Below are positions 50,247 through 59,716 of a DNA stretch of 64,000 bases, piece after piece. The notes under the pieces are model-generated. The model saw only the letters and a program-made list of their open reading frames with translations, had not been told where the DNA came from and did not search any database. The translations under genes were made by a program, and so were the position numbers. Position 1 is the stretch's first letter. Each line of letters starts with the position of its first letter. This DNA comes from an uncultured Eubacteriales bacterium (lineage in GTDB: Bacteria > Bacillota > Clostridia > Christensenellales > Aristaeellaceae): the NCBI GenBank assembly GCA_902790525.1, contig CADASI010000048.1, positions 1 through 64,000 on the forward strand. The letters run 5' to 3'.

Positions 50247-53200
50247 TCAACGCGGGGGAAACAGGGCCTCGTGGGGTTGGCCGTCGTCGGTCAGGGGGAT
50301 GAAATCGTCCCCGACGCCGACGCCGTCCAGCGCGACCTTCTCCACCCCCCTGGCGCACACCAGCCGGTAGCGGCTCTTGCCGTATCTCAGGGTGACGCTG
50401 ACCTCCGGCCAGGGGCCCAGCAGCGCGTTCAGCCGCACGCGGTCGCCCCGGCGCTCGTAGCCCAGCAGGGCCAGCGTGGCCGTGTACAGCCACGCGGCGG
50501 AGCCTGTGTACCAGGTCCAACCGCCGCGGCCGGTCTCCCCGGGCAGGGCGTACACGTCCGCCGCCATCACGTAGGGCTCCACGCGGTAGCGAAGCGCCTT
50601 CTCGGGGGTGTCGGCGTGGTTGGGGGGCAGCAGCATCTGAAGCGCCCGGTGCGCCCGGTCCGCGTCGCCCATGCGTATCAGCGCCAGCATAAGCCAGCAC
50701 GCCGCGTGGGTGTACTGCGCGCCGTTCTCCCGGACGCCCCCGGGATAGCCCCGGATATAGCCGGGGTCGGGCCCCTCCGCGCCGAAGGGCGGCGTCAGCA
50801 GTCGTATGATGCCGTTGTCCACGTCCGCCAGCATCTCCCAGGCGGCGTCCACGGCCATCCGGCAGCGCTCCGGCGACAGCCCGCACAGCGCCGCCCACGC
50901 CTGCGCGATCAGGTCGATGCGGCAGCTCGGGCTCTGGGCGCCGCCCAGGGGCGCGCCGTCGTCCGCGTAGGCCCGCAGGTACCACCCGCCGTCCCAGCCG
51001 TACAGCTCGACGGCCCCGCGGTGCCTTCGTGCCAGAGCGCGGAGCCACTCGGCGTCCGCGGGCGCTGGGCAGATATCGGTGTAGCGGTCTGCGCAGGCGG
51101 CCAGGAACTCAGATAGCCACACGCTCTCGCCCTTCCCCAGGCGGCCCACACGGTTCATGCCGTCGTTCCAGTCGCCCGCGCCCATCAGCGCCAGGCCGTG
51201 CGCGCCCGCCGCATCCGTGGCGCGGAAGGCCCGCATGCAGTGGTCGTGCAGCGTGCCCGAGGCGCCGGATGGGGTCATGGCGCAGAACACGTCCTCCCGG
51301 TCGTCGGGGAGGGGCACGTCCTCCAGATAGGGAACGACCTCCGAGAGCACGGCCCTGTCGCCGGTCTGCAACACGTATTCGGCCGTCACCCAGGGCAGAA
51401 ACAGCCTGTCGTCCCGTATGCGGGTGCGCACGCCGAGGTACGGCATGTGCCACCAGTGCAGCGCGTCCCCCGCGGCGAACTGCCGCCCGGCGCACGTAAG
51501 CAGGTGGCCGCGCACGCGCTCCGGCTCCAGCGGGATCAGCGCGAGCATGTCCTGGAGCTGGTCGCGGAAGCCGTAGGCCCCGCCGGGCTGGCAGTAGCCG
51601 GTGCGCCCGAGCACGCGCGAGGCGCGCACCTGATGGGGCAGGAAGGCGTTCATCATGCGGTTGAGGGGGATGTCGGGCGTCTCGACGGTCAGCCCGCCGT
51701 TGTCCTCCCGCCGCGCGGGGCCCAATGCCTCTTCCCGGGCCAGCCGCGCCAGCCGCCGGGCCGCGGGCAGGTCCTCCGCCCAGCCCAGCGCCAGGCGGAT
51801 GTGATTGTCTCCTTCATTCACCGGGGCGAACAACGCCTCGCTGCACCAGGCGTCCAGGCTGTCGCAGGCGAGAAAGCCCACGCCCGCCGCCGTGCCCGAG
51901 GCGAACAGCATCCCGTCCGAGGTCCATGTGCGCAGCCAGGCGGCGTCGGCGCGCTCCGCGCCCATCAGCCAGTCCACCGAGGCGCGCACCGCCCCGCGAA
52001 GCCGCCGGAGGGCGAGGGACACGTCGATCAGCACGGCGGATTCGTGGATCGTGAACGTCACCCGGCCCGAGGCGCGCTCCGCCGAGAATGAATAAGCGAC
52101 GGTGTCCGGGGTGTATTCCACCCGGAAGGGCAGCTTCGGCGCGCTGCCCGGCAATAGCGGAAGCTGTTCGCCGCGCCCGGTCACCAGCGCAAGCGACAGC
52201 CAGAAGCGCTCCCGCAGGGGGTCGCCGCGGTAGCCGGTCAGCCGGCAGAACCGGCTGTTGCCGCGCCAGACGAACCCGCCGCCACGCTCGGTGAGCAGTA
52301 TGCCCATGCCGTCGGTTGCCAGCAGGTTGCACCAGGGCGCGGGGGTCGCGAGGCCGGGACGGACGTCGATCGAGTAGCCCTCGTCGGTGAAGCCGCCGTA
52401 ACCGTTGTCCATGAAGCGCTCGACGGGTCCGGGCAGGCTGTCGCCGGGGTCCAGTGCGGGCGCCTCCGCGGGGAGCTCCAATGTGTCCAGCAGGGGCCGG
52501 AGCTGCGCGCTGAAATCCCGCTCGGCGGTCAGCGCGACGGCGGAGGCGCGGCGGACGGCGGCGATCTCCGTCCCGGACAGCCCGCTCAGCACGAACACGT
52601 GGGCCTTGTCCTCCAGCGGGGCGGCGTCGATCATGCGGCGCAGCAGGGTCGCCACGGGCTGGTCGTAGCCGCCCGCGCCGATGTCGATGAGCGCGAGGTC
52701 CGTTTGAAGCCCCATGGCGCGGTAAAAGCCCTGTGCCCGGACCATGGCCTGCGCCGCCGGGGCGTGGCGCGGGTCGGCAATCGCCATGGAGAGCAGGGGA
52801 TGGTCCCCGGAGATGCCCAGCGGCCACAGCGCCTCCCGGGACAGGCCGGGGGCGGGGGCGTGGTCCGCCTTGGCCCTCGCGGCCAGGCCGGGGTCCAGAA
52901 GCAGCGCGGACAGCCGGTCCAGCCGGTGATAGAGCGCCGGGGAAATGCCGAGGAAGCCCAGCATGGCCTCCGCCCGCGCCCGGTTCAGCGCCGCGGCGCG
53001 CTCCGGCAGGCGCTGGACGGCGCAGTCCTCCGGACTGTCGCACAGTCGAAGCGCGAAGCACACCCTGCGCGATTCGCCGGGCTGGAGATCGAGTGAGACC
53101 ATGAGGGCGCTGGCGGGGTTCAGCACCGTGCCGACGCCGCCGGGCCAGTCGAAGCGCGCGTCGCCCGCGCGGTCATAGATGTTTTCATACCGGGATTCCC

Positions 53201-56200
53201 GGCGCACCGTCCCCTCCGCGAAGGCTGCGTGCAGCAGCGCGGGGCAGACCTCGCCGGGGTTGCGCGGGCGGCGGCGAAACAGCAGGGCGTTGTCGACGTG
53301 GTACTCCGATTCCACGAACAGAAGCTGGAAGGCGGGGTGGGCGGCGAAGTCCCGCGGCGCGGCCAGCGACACCGGCAGGGCGTCCATGACCTCCACCGCG
53401 ACGCGGCGGGCGGCGTTGTTTTTGACCTCCACCGCGCGGTACAGCGCGTCGTCCTCCGGGGAAAGGCTGAGCGTCATGTCGACGGACACGGGCCCTGCCA
53501 TGCCCTCGAAGCGCGCGGAACCGGCGTCGTAGGTGCAGGCGTAGCGGGGTATAACGGGCGCGCCGTCCACGCGCAGGTGCAGCCTGGCGGCGTCGGGGCG
53601 GTCGATGAGGTCGCCGTAGAATCGGGTGGCGTCGACGTCCCCGCGGGCGTAGTGGGCCGCGCCGTCCCCGCCGACCCACGCCTGCGCCCTCCGCCCGCAC
53701 AGCAGGTGCACGTCCAGGGCGTTGCGGGCCGCGCGCCGTATGGCATGGGGCTTCGGCTTCGCCTCGGCGCACTCGGGCAGGGGCTTTAAGCGGGCCCGGC
53801 AGGCGGGGCGCTCCTCCAGCAAAAGCCCGAGGGCCCGGGCGCGGGGGTCGCCCATGAAGCCCCGGGCGAGGCTGTCGCCGGTCAGGGCGTTGCACAGGGC
53901 GCACAGCGTCATGCCCTGGTGGTGGGCCATGTGGCTCTTGACCAGCGCGGGCTTCCCCTGCGCGTCGGGGTGGCGGGCGTCGGCGGCCTCGTAGAAGCCC
54001 AGCCTGCCGCGCCAGCCCAGCCCGGCCATGCGCGCGAGGTTCTCCGCGGCGTCCCCGGGCCGCACCGCCAGCGCCAGCGCCGAGGCGTAGGGGGCGATCA
54101 CGCCGCCCTCGCTCGCGCCGCCCAGCGCCAGCGCCTTCAATCCGAAGGCCCGGTACTGGTAGTTCATGCGGGCGTCGAAGGCGTGATAGCCCGATTCGGA
54201 CACGCCCCAGGGCGCGGAAAACGACATCTGCGCCCGCACCGCCCGCCGGTTTGCGCCGCCCAGCAGGGAAAGCGCCGGGGCGCGCATCAATAATTCCGGC
54301 ATCAGGTACTCAAACAGCGTGCCGCTCCAGGACACCAGCGTCGCCCCGCCGCCCGCGCGCACGCACCGCCGCCCCAGCCGCGCCCAGTGCCTGAGAGGGA
54401 TTTGGCGAAGCATCAGCGCGGTGTAGCTGAGGATGCGGGACTCGGAGGCCAGCAGATCGTAGTGGGAGGCGCTCAGGCGGTTATCGTCTACGTCCATGCC
54501 GATGTGAAAGAGCTGCCGGTCTTTATCGTACAGCGCCGCGAAATCCATTTTGGCGGCGAGATCGTTAAGCCGCGCGGACAGCGCGTCGTCGCCGATCAGC
54601 CGGGCGCAGGCGACGGCGCAGGCGGCCAGGTTGCCGCTGTCCACGGCGGAGACGTAGCGGGGATGAAGCGGCGCGAGGGTGTCGATGTCGATCCAGTTGA
54701 ACAGGTGCCCGCGCCACTTCTCCATGGACTCCACGGCGTCCAGCGCTCGGCGCACCCGCTCGGCGCAGTCCGCCGGGTCGATGAGAGCGAGCTGCCGCGC
54801 GGCGACGCAGCTTAGAAGGTACAGGCCGACGTTGGTGGGGGAGGTCCTGCGCGCCGGGGGGACGGGCGGATCGATCTGCACATTGTCCGGGGGCAGCGCG
54901 GGGCCGTCCGGGGTCACGCTTTCCGAAAAGAAGCGCCAGGTGTCCCGGGCCAGCGCCCGGAGCATGTCGCGCTGATCCGCCGTCAGTGCGCGCGCCGGAT
55001 CGACGGGCTGCGCCTCCATGTCCCGCACCCAGTCCGCGCCCACCGCGAACAGCATGAACAGCGCCAGCGTCAGCGGCGCGCCGTCGGGGGCGAGCAGGCC
55101 GGGCAGCGTCAGCAGCGCCGCGATGCGGCCCCCGCGGCGGTCGGGGGCGGCCCCCTCCGCGTCGGCGGAGGGCACCCAGTCCATCAGCCGCCGATGGCTG
55201 ACGAACACCCGCCACAGCGCGCGAAGCGCGGCGTCCGCCATGCGGCGCGCCGTCAGGGGGAGGGTGGTCAGCCCGATCAGGCCGCGCCGCCAGTTGTCCG
55301 CGTCCGTGGGGCGCAGCAGCGCGTCCTCAAACAGGAACAGCATGCCCACCGCCGCGGCCTCCGGGCGGCCGGTCCAGGCGGCGGCCATCAGCATCAGCCA
55401 CAGCGCCGGGGCGCGCAGGCTGCGCATCAGGTTGTCCAGCATGCGAAACCGGTCCGCGACGTGCAGCGGGCGCTTTGGAGAGAAGATTAGCGGCAATAGC
55501 TGCCAGTCGCCGCGGGTCCAGCGGTGCTGGCGCTTCATCCAGCCGGACAGCGTGGCCGGACAGCCGTCGAACAGTGCGATGTCGCCGACGAAGCCCGTCC
55601 CGGCCAGCGCGCCCTCGATCAGGTCGTGGGAGAGTATGCGCCCCTCGGGCAGCCTGCCTTCCACCGCGCGCTGGAAGTCCGCCACGCGGTAGACGCCCTT
55701 GCCGCCGTAGATGCCGACGCCGGTCAGGTCCATCCACAGCGAGGCGGCGCAGGTGGGGTAGGTGTCCAGCCCGCCCACGCCGGAGGACAACAGCGCGAAG
55801 CGGTTGTTCACCGAGGCCGGAGCCACCTCCATGCGGGGCTGCAGCACGGCGTAGCGGCGGTTCATCGGGTGCGCAAGCGCCCCGACGAGCGCGTGGGCAG
55901 TGCCGGGGAGCATGCGGGTGTCGGCGTCCAGCGTGACGACATAGGCATACTTCCCCCGCAGGGCGTCGGCGGCCGCGCCCTCCACGCCGAAGGCCGACGC
56001 GCCGCCCAGCAGCAGGCGGTTCAGGTCCATCAGCGCGCCGCGCTTGCGGTCGCGGCCCATGTAGCGGTGATCGGCTTTGAGCAGCGTCCGGGGCCGGTGG
56101 AGGTAGTAATACTTCTCCCGCCCGGCGCGGCGGTTCATCTCCGCGACGCGCTCGCGGACGCGCGCGACGATGGCGTCGTCGCCGGGCATTTCGGCGCGGT

Positions 56201-57599
56201 CGGCGTCGGCGAAGTCGCCCAGCAGCAGGCAGGCCAGGTTGGGGTCGTCCTCCAGGCAGCCCAGCGCCTCCAGGTTGTCGCAGGCGGCGTCGGCGCGGGC
56301 GACGTCCGGCAGCAGCACCGGCGTGACGATCAGCGTCCGCCAGGCGTCCGGCAGCCGTTCCACCTCCAGCTTCAGCAGGCGGGCGGGCCTGAAAAACAGG
56401 GGAAAGACCCGGTTGATGACGGCGTCCGAGGCCGCCCACGCCGCGGGGACGGACGCCGCGCACAGCCAGGGCATGCCGATAAACCGCCCGGCGAGGGCGG
56501 CGATGGCGGCGGTCAGCATGAGCGTCGCGGCGATGCAGCCCGCGCCGCGGGGGTCGGGGACCAGCCGGGGCAGCCGGGCGCGGGGACGGCCCAGCCGACT
56601 GAGCAGCGCCGCGCGGCCCGCGTCGTCGCACAGCCAGCGGCAGCAGGTCTCCCACGGGTCGACGGCGTCCATGCCCTCGAGCCGGGGGGCCTCCGACGGG
56701 CTTTTGCAATGCTCCCGCGCCGCGGACACGGCGTGCCGGGCTGCGGCGAGCTCCGAACAGCGGGCGGCGCGGGCGATGGCCGCCGCCTGCGTCAGCACCG
56801 CGCGGCGGGAGGGGGCGTCCATCAGGGGATAGACCCCGGCGGGGTCGCGGCGCAGCTCGGCGTCCACCTCGGACAGAGCCTCGAAGCACGCCTGCCAGTC
56901 CAGCCGGTCGATCAATCGCAGGGCGCGCATCAGGCTGTCCAGCCGGAGCAGCCGGTGGGCGCGGGCGTCGTGGGCCTGGCGGATCAAAAGCGCGGCGCTC
57001 ATGCCGTGCCGACTGAGGCAGTCCTCCATGAGCGCCCGGGGCCTCGGGTGGTTCTCCTCGGCGCACCGGCGCAGGGCGTGCTCCACGAAGTCCGCCGACG
57101 GCGCGCGACGCAGCCTGCCGGGGCGATCGAGCCAGTCCTCCGCCTTTGCGCACTCCGCCGCGCCCCCGGCAATGGCCCCGCACACCCGGGACAGCGCCTC
57201 CGCGATGTACACGCGTAGGGCGACGGGGACGGACCACAGCTCCCGCAGGGTCAGCGGCCGGGCGCTGAGGGCCAAGGTCAGCTTATCCTCCGTCAGCTCC
57301 AGCTCGCCGCCGCGCAGAAGTCCCTCCGCGATGACCGAAAGCCGCACGACCCCGCCGCAGGCGGGCAGGCTGCGCAGGACCTCGGCGGGCACGGCGGCCT
57401 CGATCAGCCGGGTGTCCTCGACGAGCCGCCGCAGGCCGTCCCCGGCGTCGATCTCCAGAGTATTCAGACGCCGGGCCTCCGCCAGGGCGCGGCTCAGACG
57501 CCGCTTCGCCCCACGGCTGACCGCCAGCGTCCCCAGCCCGTCGCAGGCCAGATCATCCGGTTTTTTATCCATGCGCCCTTGGCGCGCGCATTTTCGCAT
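50247..57599 (-). CDS. cyclic beta-1,2-glucan synthase-like protein (GT84-GH94)
   Basis: A 2,450-residue NdvB/Cgs-like enzyme. N-terminal helical region; two TMs near 370-420; a GT84 glycosyltransferase with TLDADT near 557 and QHRWTRGDW near 690; four more hydrophobic segments (about 730-870); a glucoamylase-like domain (about 900-1260) with GVSESGYHAFD and HMAHHQGM near 1225; a linking beta-rich region; and a GH94 phosphorylase-like domain with GAGDWNDGMN near 2143. In known enzymes these make, trim and cyclise beta-1,2-glucan. It is somewhat shorter than the alphaproteobacterial proteins, and the loop between AHPMNR and YAVLQPR is unusually short. ATG 57599 follows GGGAGG. Confidence 0.88.
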   Translation of the reverse strand: MRKCARQGRMDKKPDDLACDGLGTLAVSRGAKRRLSRALAEARRLNTLEIDAGDGLRRLVEDTRLIEAAVPAEVLRSLPACGGVVRLSVIAEGLLRGGELELTEDKLTLALSARPLTLRELWSVPVALRVYIAEALSRVCGAIAGGAAECAKAEDWLDRPGRLRRAPSADFVEHALRRCAEENHPRPRALMEDCLSRHGMSAALLIRQAHDARAHRLLRLDSLMRALRLIDRLDWQACFEALSEVDAELRRDPAGVYPLMDAPSRRAVLTQAAAIARAARCSELAAARHAVSAAREHCKSPSEAPRLEGMDAVDPWETCCRWLCDDAGRAALLSRLGRPRARLPRLVPDPRGAGCIAATLMLTAAIAALAGRFIGMPWLCAASVPAAWAASDAVINRVFPLFFRPARLLKLEVERLPDAWRTLIVTPVLLPDVARADAACDNLEALGCLEDDPNLACLLLGDFADADRAEMPGDDAIVARVRERVAEMNRRAGREKYYYLHRPRTLLKADHRYMGRDRKRGALMDLNRLLLGGASAFGVEGAAADALRGKYAYVVTLDADTRMLPGTAHALVGALAHPMNRRYAVLQPRMEVAPASVNNRFALLSSGVGGLDTYPTCAASLWMDLTGVGIYGGKGVYRVADFQRAVEGRLPEGRILSHDLIEGALAGTGFVGDIALFDGCPATLSGWMKRQHRWTRGDWQLLPLIFSPKRPLHVADRFRMLDNLMRSLRAPALWLMLMAAAWTGRPEAAAVGMLFLFEDALLRPTDADNWRRGLIGLTTLPLTARRMADAALRALWRVFVSHRRLMDWVPSADAEGAAPDRRGGRIAALLTLPGLLAPDGAPLTLALFMLFAVGADWVRDMEAQPVDPARALTADQRDMLRALARDTWRFFSESVTPDGPALPPDNVQIDPPVPPARRTSPTNVGLYLLSCVAARQLALIDPADCAERVRRALDAVESMEKWRGHLFNWIDIDTLAPLHPRYVSAVDSGNLAACAVACARLIGDDALSARLNDLAAKMDFAALYDKDRQLFHIGMDVDDNRLSASHYDLLASESRILSYTALMLRQIPLRHWARLGRRCVRAGGGATLVSWSGTLFEYLMPELLMRAPALSLLGGANRRAVRAQMSFSAPWGVSESGYHAFDARMNYQYRAFGLKALALGGASEGGVIAPYASALALAVRPGDAAENLARMAGLGWRGRLGFYEAADARHPDAQGKPALVKSHMAHHQGMTLCALCNALTGDSLARGFMGDPRARALGLLLEERPACRARLKPLPECAEAKPKPHAIRRAARNALDVHLLCGRRAQAWVGGDGAAHYARGDVDATRFYGDLIDRPDAARLHLRVDGAPVIPRYACTYDAGSARFEGMAGPVSVDMTLSLSPEDDALYRAVEVKNNAARRVAVEVMDALPVSLAAPRDFAAHPAFQLLFVESEYHVDNALLFRRRPRNPGEVCPALLHAAFAEGTVRRESRYENIYDRAGDARFDWPGGVGTVLNPASALMVSLDLQPGESRRVCFALRLCDSPEDCAVQRLPERAAALNRARAEAMLGFLGISPALYHRLDRLSALLLDPGLAARAKADHAPAPGLSREALWPLGISGDHPLLSMAIADPRHAPAAQAMVRAQGFYRAMGLQTDLALIDIGAGGYDQPVATLLRRMIDAAPLEDKAHVFVLSGLSGTEIAAVRRASAVALTAERDFSAQLRPLLDTLELPAEAPALDPGDSLPGPVERFMDNGYGGFTDEGYSIDVRPGLATPAPWCNLLATDGMGILLTERGGGFVWRGNSRFCRLTGYRGDPLRERFWLSLALVTGRGEQLPLLPGSAPKLPFRVEYTPDTVAYSFSAERASGRVTFTIHESAVLIDVSLALRRLRGAVRASVDWLMGAERADAAWLRTWTSDGMLFASGTAAGVGFLACDSLDAWCSEALFAPVNEGDNHIRLALGWAEDLPAARRLARLAREEALGPARREDNGGLTVETPDIPLNRMMNAFLPHQVRASRVLGRTGYCQPGGAYGFRDQLQDMLALIPLEPERVRGHLLTCAGRQFAAGDALHWWHMPYLGVRTRIRDDRLFLPWVTAEYVLQTGDRAVLSEVVPYLEDVPLPDDREDVFCAMTPSGASGTLHDHCMRAFRATDAAGAHGLALMGAGDWNDGMNRVGRLGKGESVWLSEFLAACADRYTDICPAPADAEWLRALARRHRGAVELYGWDGGWYLRAYADDGAPLGGAQSPSCRIDLIAQAWAALCGLSPERCRMAVDAAWEMLADVDNGIIRLLTPPFGAEGPDPGYIRGYPGGVRENGAQYTHAACWLMLALIRMGDADRAHRALQMLLPPNHADTPEKALRYRVEPYVMAADVYALPGETGRGGWTWYTGSAAWLYTATLALLGYERRGDRVRLNALLGPWPEVSVTLRYGKSRYRLVCARGVEKVALDGVGVGDDFIPLTDDGQPHEALFPPR

Positions 57600-58129
57600 A
57601 ACAATACCTCCCGAAAGGATATGGGCAGATATCATGTATTATGCGCGGATTTTGTGGATATCATGCTGTAAGAATTGAAATATGGAATAATAATGGGAAA
57701 TGGGGAATGGGGAACAGGGAACAGGGAACAGGGAACAAGGAACAGGGAACAGGGAACAGGGAACAGGGAACAGGGAACAGGGAACAGGAATAGCCGGTTT
57801 CGCCGTAGGGGCGCCGATGCGGCGCCCGCCCGGGTACGCAATTCGGCACCTCATCCGGCGCTTCGCGCCACCTTCCCCTCAAGACAACTTCGAAAAACCC
57901 TGTTTTCGCAAGCATTGTCTCGGAAAGAAACCTTGTTTTACAGGGTTTTCCGAAGTAATGTATGCGGCAAAGTGAGGTTTTTCTTTTCGAGATCCCCTCA
58001 AGGGGAAGGCTTTTGGAGGCGCTATCTTTTGCCTTCCCTTTCAGGGGAAGGAGGCAGCCCGAAGGGCTGACGGAAGAGGTCGTAACCCTCATTTCCCATT
58101 TCCCATTTCCAATTCCCAATTTAAAAAAC
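57600..58129. repeat. 530-bp gene-free repeat region with inverted heptamer arrays
   Basis: From left to right: GGGAATGG and then about ten GGGAACA units (about 57700-57790); a GTAGGGGCGCCGATGCGGCG palindrome half (57805-57832); a 16-bp inverted repeat CTTCGAAAAACCCTGT (57888-57903) with 57940-57955 (one mismatch); CCCCTTGAGGGG-type and CAGCCCGAAGGGCTG hairpin modules; and the inverted array (58088-58121) ending 8 bp from the YitT stop codon. Short ORFs here are artefacts of the repeats. Confidence 0.85.
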
Positions 58130-58993
58130 TTACTTGCCCTTCGCCTGCACCATGAACGTACTGAACCCCTCCCCCAGCACCTCATTGGCGCGGGTGGAGA
58201 ACACGAAGGCGTTGGGGTCGACGGCGAACACGATACGGCGGAGGACCATGGTCTGGAAGCGGTTGACCACGCACAGCAGCACGCGCTTCTCGGTCTTCTT
58301 ATACATGCCCATGGCGCTTAAGGCCGTGACGCCGCGGTCCATCTCGGTCATGATGCGCTGGGCGATGGCGTCGCTCTTATCGGAGACGATGAAGTAGGCG
58401 TGGGCGGCGTTGGGACCCTCCAGCACCACGTCCACCAGCACATTGGCGATGAAGGCGCTGATCAGGCCGTACATGGCGGACTGGGGCTCGAACACGAACG
58501 CGGAGGCCACGATCACCAGCCCGTCAATTAGGAAGATGCCGACGCTCACGCGCAGCTGGGGGATGATGCGGTGCAGAAGCGCCGCGAGCATGTCCGTGCC
58601 ACCGGTGGTGGCGCTGCCGCGAAGGATGAGGCCGAAGCCGATGCCCATCGTCACGCCGCCGTACACCGCCGCGAGCAGCAGGTCGTCGGTGGCGGCGGGC
58701 AGGGGCAAAAGGTCGATCAGCGCCGACAGCGCGAACATCGCCAGCAGCGAGCGCACGCCAAAGGGCATGCCCATGGACTTCATCGAGACGAGGAACAGCG
58801 GCACGTTCAAAAGCACGTTCACCGTGCCCACGCTGAGCCCCGTGAAGTGGTTCAACAGCTGGCCGATGCCCGTAAAGCCGCCGGACACCACCCGGTTGGG
58901 GATCAGGTACATCTTGTAGGCCAGCGTGGCGATCAACAGCCCCAGTATGATCAGCGCGGCGTTTTTGATTTCCTGAAGCAGCTTTTCCTTCAT
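58130..58993 (-). CDS. YitT family membrane protein
   Basis: A 287-residue protein with five to six TMs in the first 200 residues (LIPNRVVSGGFTGIGQLL, FGLILRGSATTGGTDMLA are family signatures) and a cytoplasmic DUF2179 domain at the C-terminus (IMTEMDRGVTALSAMGMYKKTEKRVLLCVV, DPNAFVFSTRANEVLGEGF). YitT proteins are common in Firmicutes; transport of small molecules is suspected but not established. GGAGGTG precedes the ATG. It is not obviously linked in function to the upstream glucan synthase gene. Confidence 0.92.
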   Translation of the reverse strand: MKEKLLQEIKNAALIILGLLIATLAYKMYLIPNRVVSGGFTGIGQLLNHFTGLSVGTVNVLLNVPLFLVSMKSMGMPFGVRSLLAMFALSALIDLLPLPAATDDLLLAAVYGGVTMGIGFGLILRGSATTGGTDMLAALLHRIIPQLRVSVGIFLIDGLVIVASAFVFEPQSAMYGLISAFIANVLVDVVLEGPNAAHAYFIVSDKSDAIAQRIMTEMDRGVTALSAMGMYKKTEKRVLLCVVNRFQTMVLRRIVFAVDPNAFVFSTRANEVLGEGFSTFMVQAKGK

Positions 58994-59156
58994 GACGCAC
59001 CTCCATTATTCTGTTATCGCGTTAAAGCGGCTCAAGACGGCGATTGCCGCCCGGCGAACGCTCGGCCGGACGGCAATAACTTTGTGTGTTTTCATTATAT
59101 GCCATCCGCCCGCGCGCGTCAAGCGGGAATGTGTTGACATGACGCTTCGTGCCGAC

Positions 59157-59185
59157 TTGACATTATGACGGCGAACCATTATAAT
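59157..59185 (+). promoter_or_regulatory. consensus promoter of the small membrane protein gene
   Basis: TTGACA (59157-59162), exactly 17 bp, TATAAT (59180-59185). A second TTGACA occurs 24 bp upstream. Confidence 0.9.
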
Positions 59186-59218
59186 ATCCGTATACATCAT
59201 AATGTGAGGGGAATCATC

Positions 59219-59488
59219 ATGGGCGTAATCAGCATACTTCTCGGCATCATTGCTTTTATCGGCTTTACCGGCGCGGGCGCCGTGCTGGGCAACGTGTATA
59301 TCCAGTCCTTCAAGGCCCTGGGGCAGACCTTTGTGTCCATGCAGTCCTCGGTGTCCGATACCACCATCATGATCGCCTTTATCGGGGTGTTCGGCTTTAT
59401 CGGGCTGTTGATCTGCATCACCATGGTCATGCAGGGCCTGACCTACAACAAGGTGTGCAAGATCCAGAAGCGCATCCGCCGGCTGTGA
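59219..59488 (+). CDS. 89-residue two-TM membrane protein, unknown
   Basis: A small protein with two hydrophobic helices (about 2-30 and 48-73), a short polar loop and a basic C-terminus (KVCKIQKRIRRL) expected in the cytoplasm. GAGGGG lies 8 bp before the ATG. A perfect consensus promoter and a strong terminator make it a stand-alone, probably well-expressed unit. It resembles no family I can name; a role in envelope physiology beside the penicillin-binding protein is only a guess. Confidence 0.75.
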   Translation: MGVISILLGIIAFIGFTGAGAVLGNVYIQSFKALGQTFVSMQSSVSDTTIMIAFIGVFGFIGLLICITMVMQGLTYNKVCKIQKRIRRL

Positions 59489-59501
59489 ACCTGACGACGA
59501 C

Positions 59502-59543
59502 GCGCCCCGTTTCCGCGGTCTGCGGGCGGGGCGCTTTATTTTT
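59502..59543 (+). terminator. terminator of the small membrane protein gene
   Basis: GCGCCCCG (59502-59509) pairs with CGGGGCGC (59527-59534), with an inner CCGC/GCGG pair, followed by TTTATTTTTG. Confidence 0.85.
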
Positions 59544-59554
59544 GTTCACGATTA

Positions 59555-59614
59555 GGCAACCGGCCGCAGGCGGTTGGCCGGTCCGGCGGAGTCCGCAGGA
59601 CTTCGCCGGAAATC
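59555..59614. repeat. 60-bp two-hairpin dispersed repeat, copy 2
   Basis: GGCAACCGG...GCCGGAAATC, the reverse complement of the copy at 26765-26824 with only a few substitutions, including compensating changes in the stems. Confidence 0.85.
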
Positions 59615-59671
59615 GATATTTTGTTTACTGAATTGACAAGAAATAAACGTGCCAGAAGGGGGAATGTGTGC

Positions 59672-59677
59672 TATAAT
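59672..59677 (+). promoter_or_regulatory. extended -10 of the PBP gene
   Basis: TGCTATAAT gives an extended -10 about 40 bp before the TTG start; no good -35 at 17 bp. Confidence 0.5.
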
Positions 59678-59716
59678 GGATTTGTACAGGTATGATCATC
59701 GGGAGGAACATCTGTT

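Noticed and set aside
57661..58185. Small ORFs with repeated Pro-Cys-Ser-Leu-Phe or Gly-Asn-Arg-Glu-Gln translations
   Set aside because: They are read-throughs of the GGGAACA tandem array and surrounding palindromes, with no ribosome binding site and no conserved protein.
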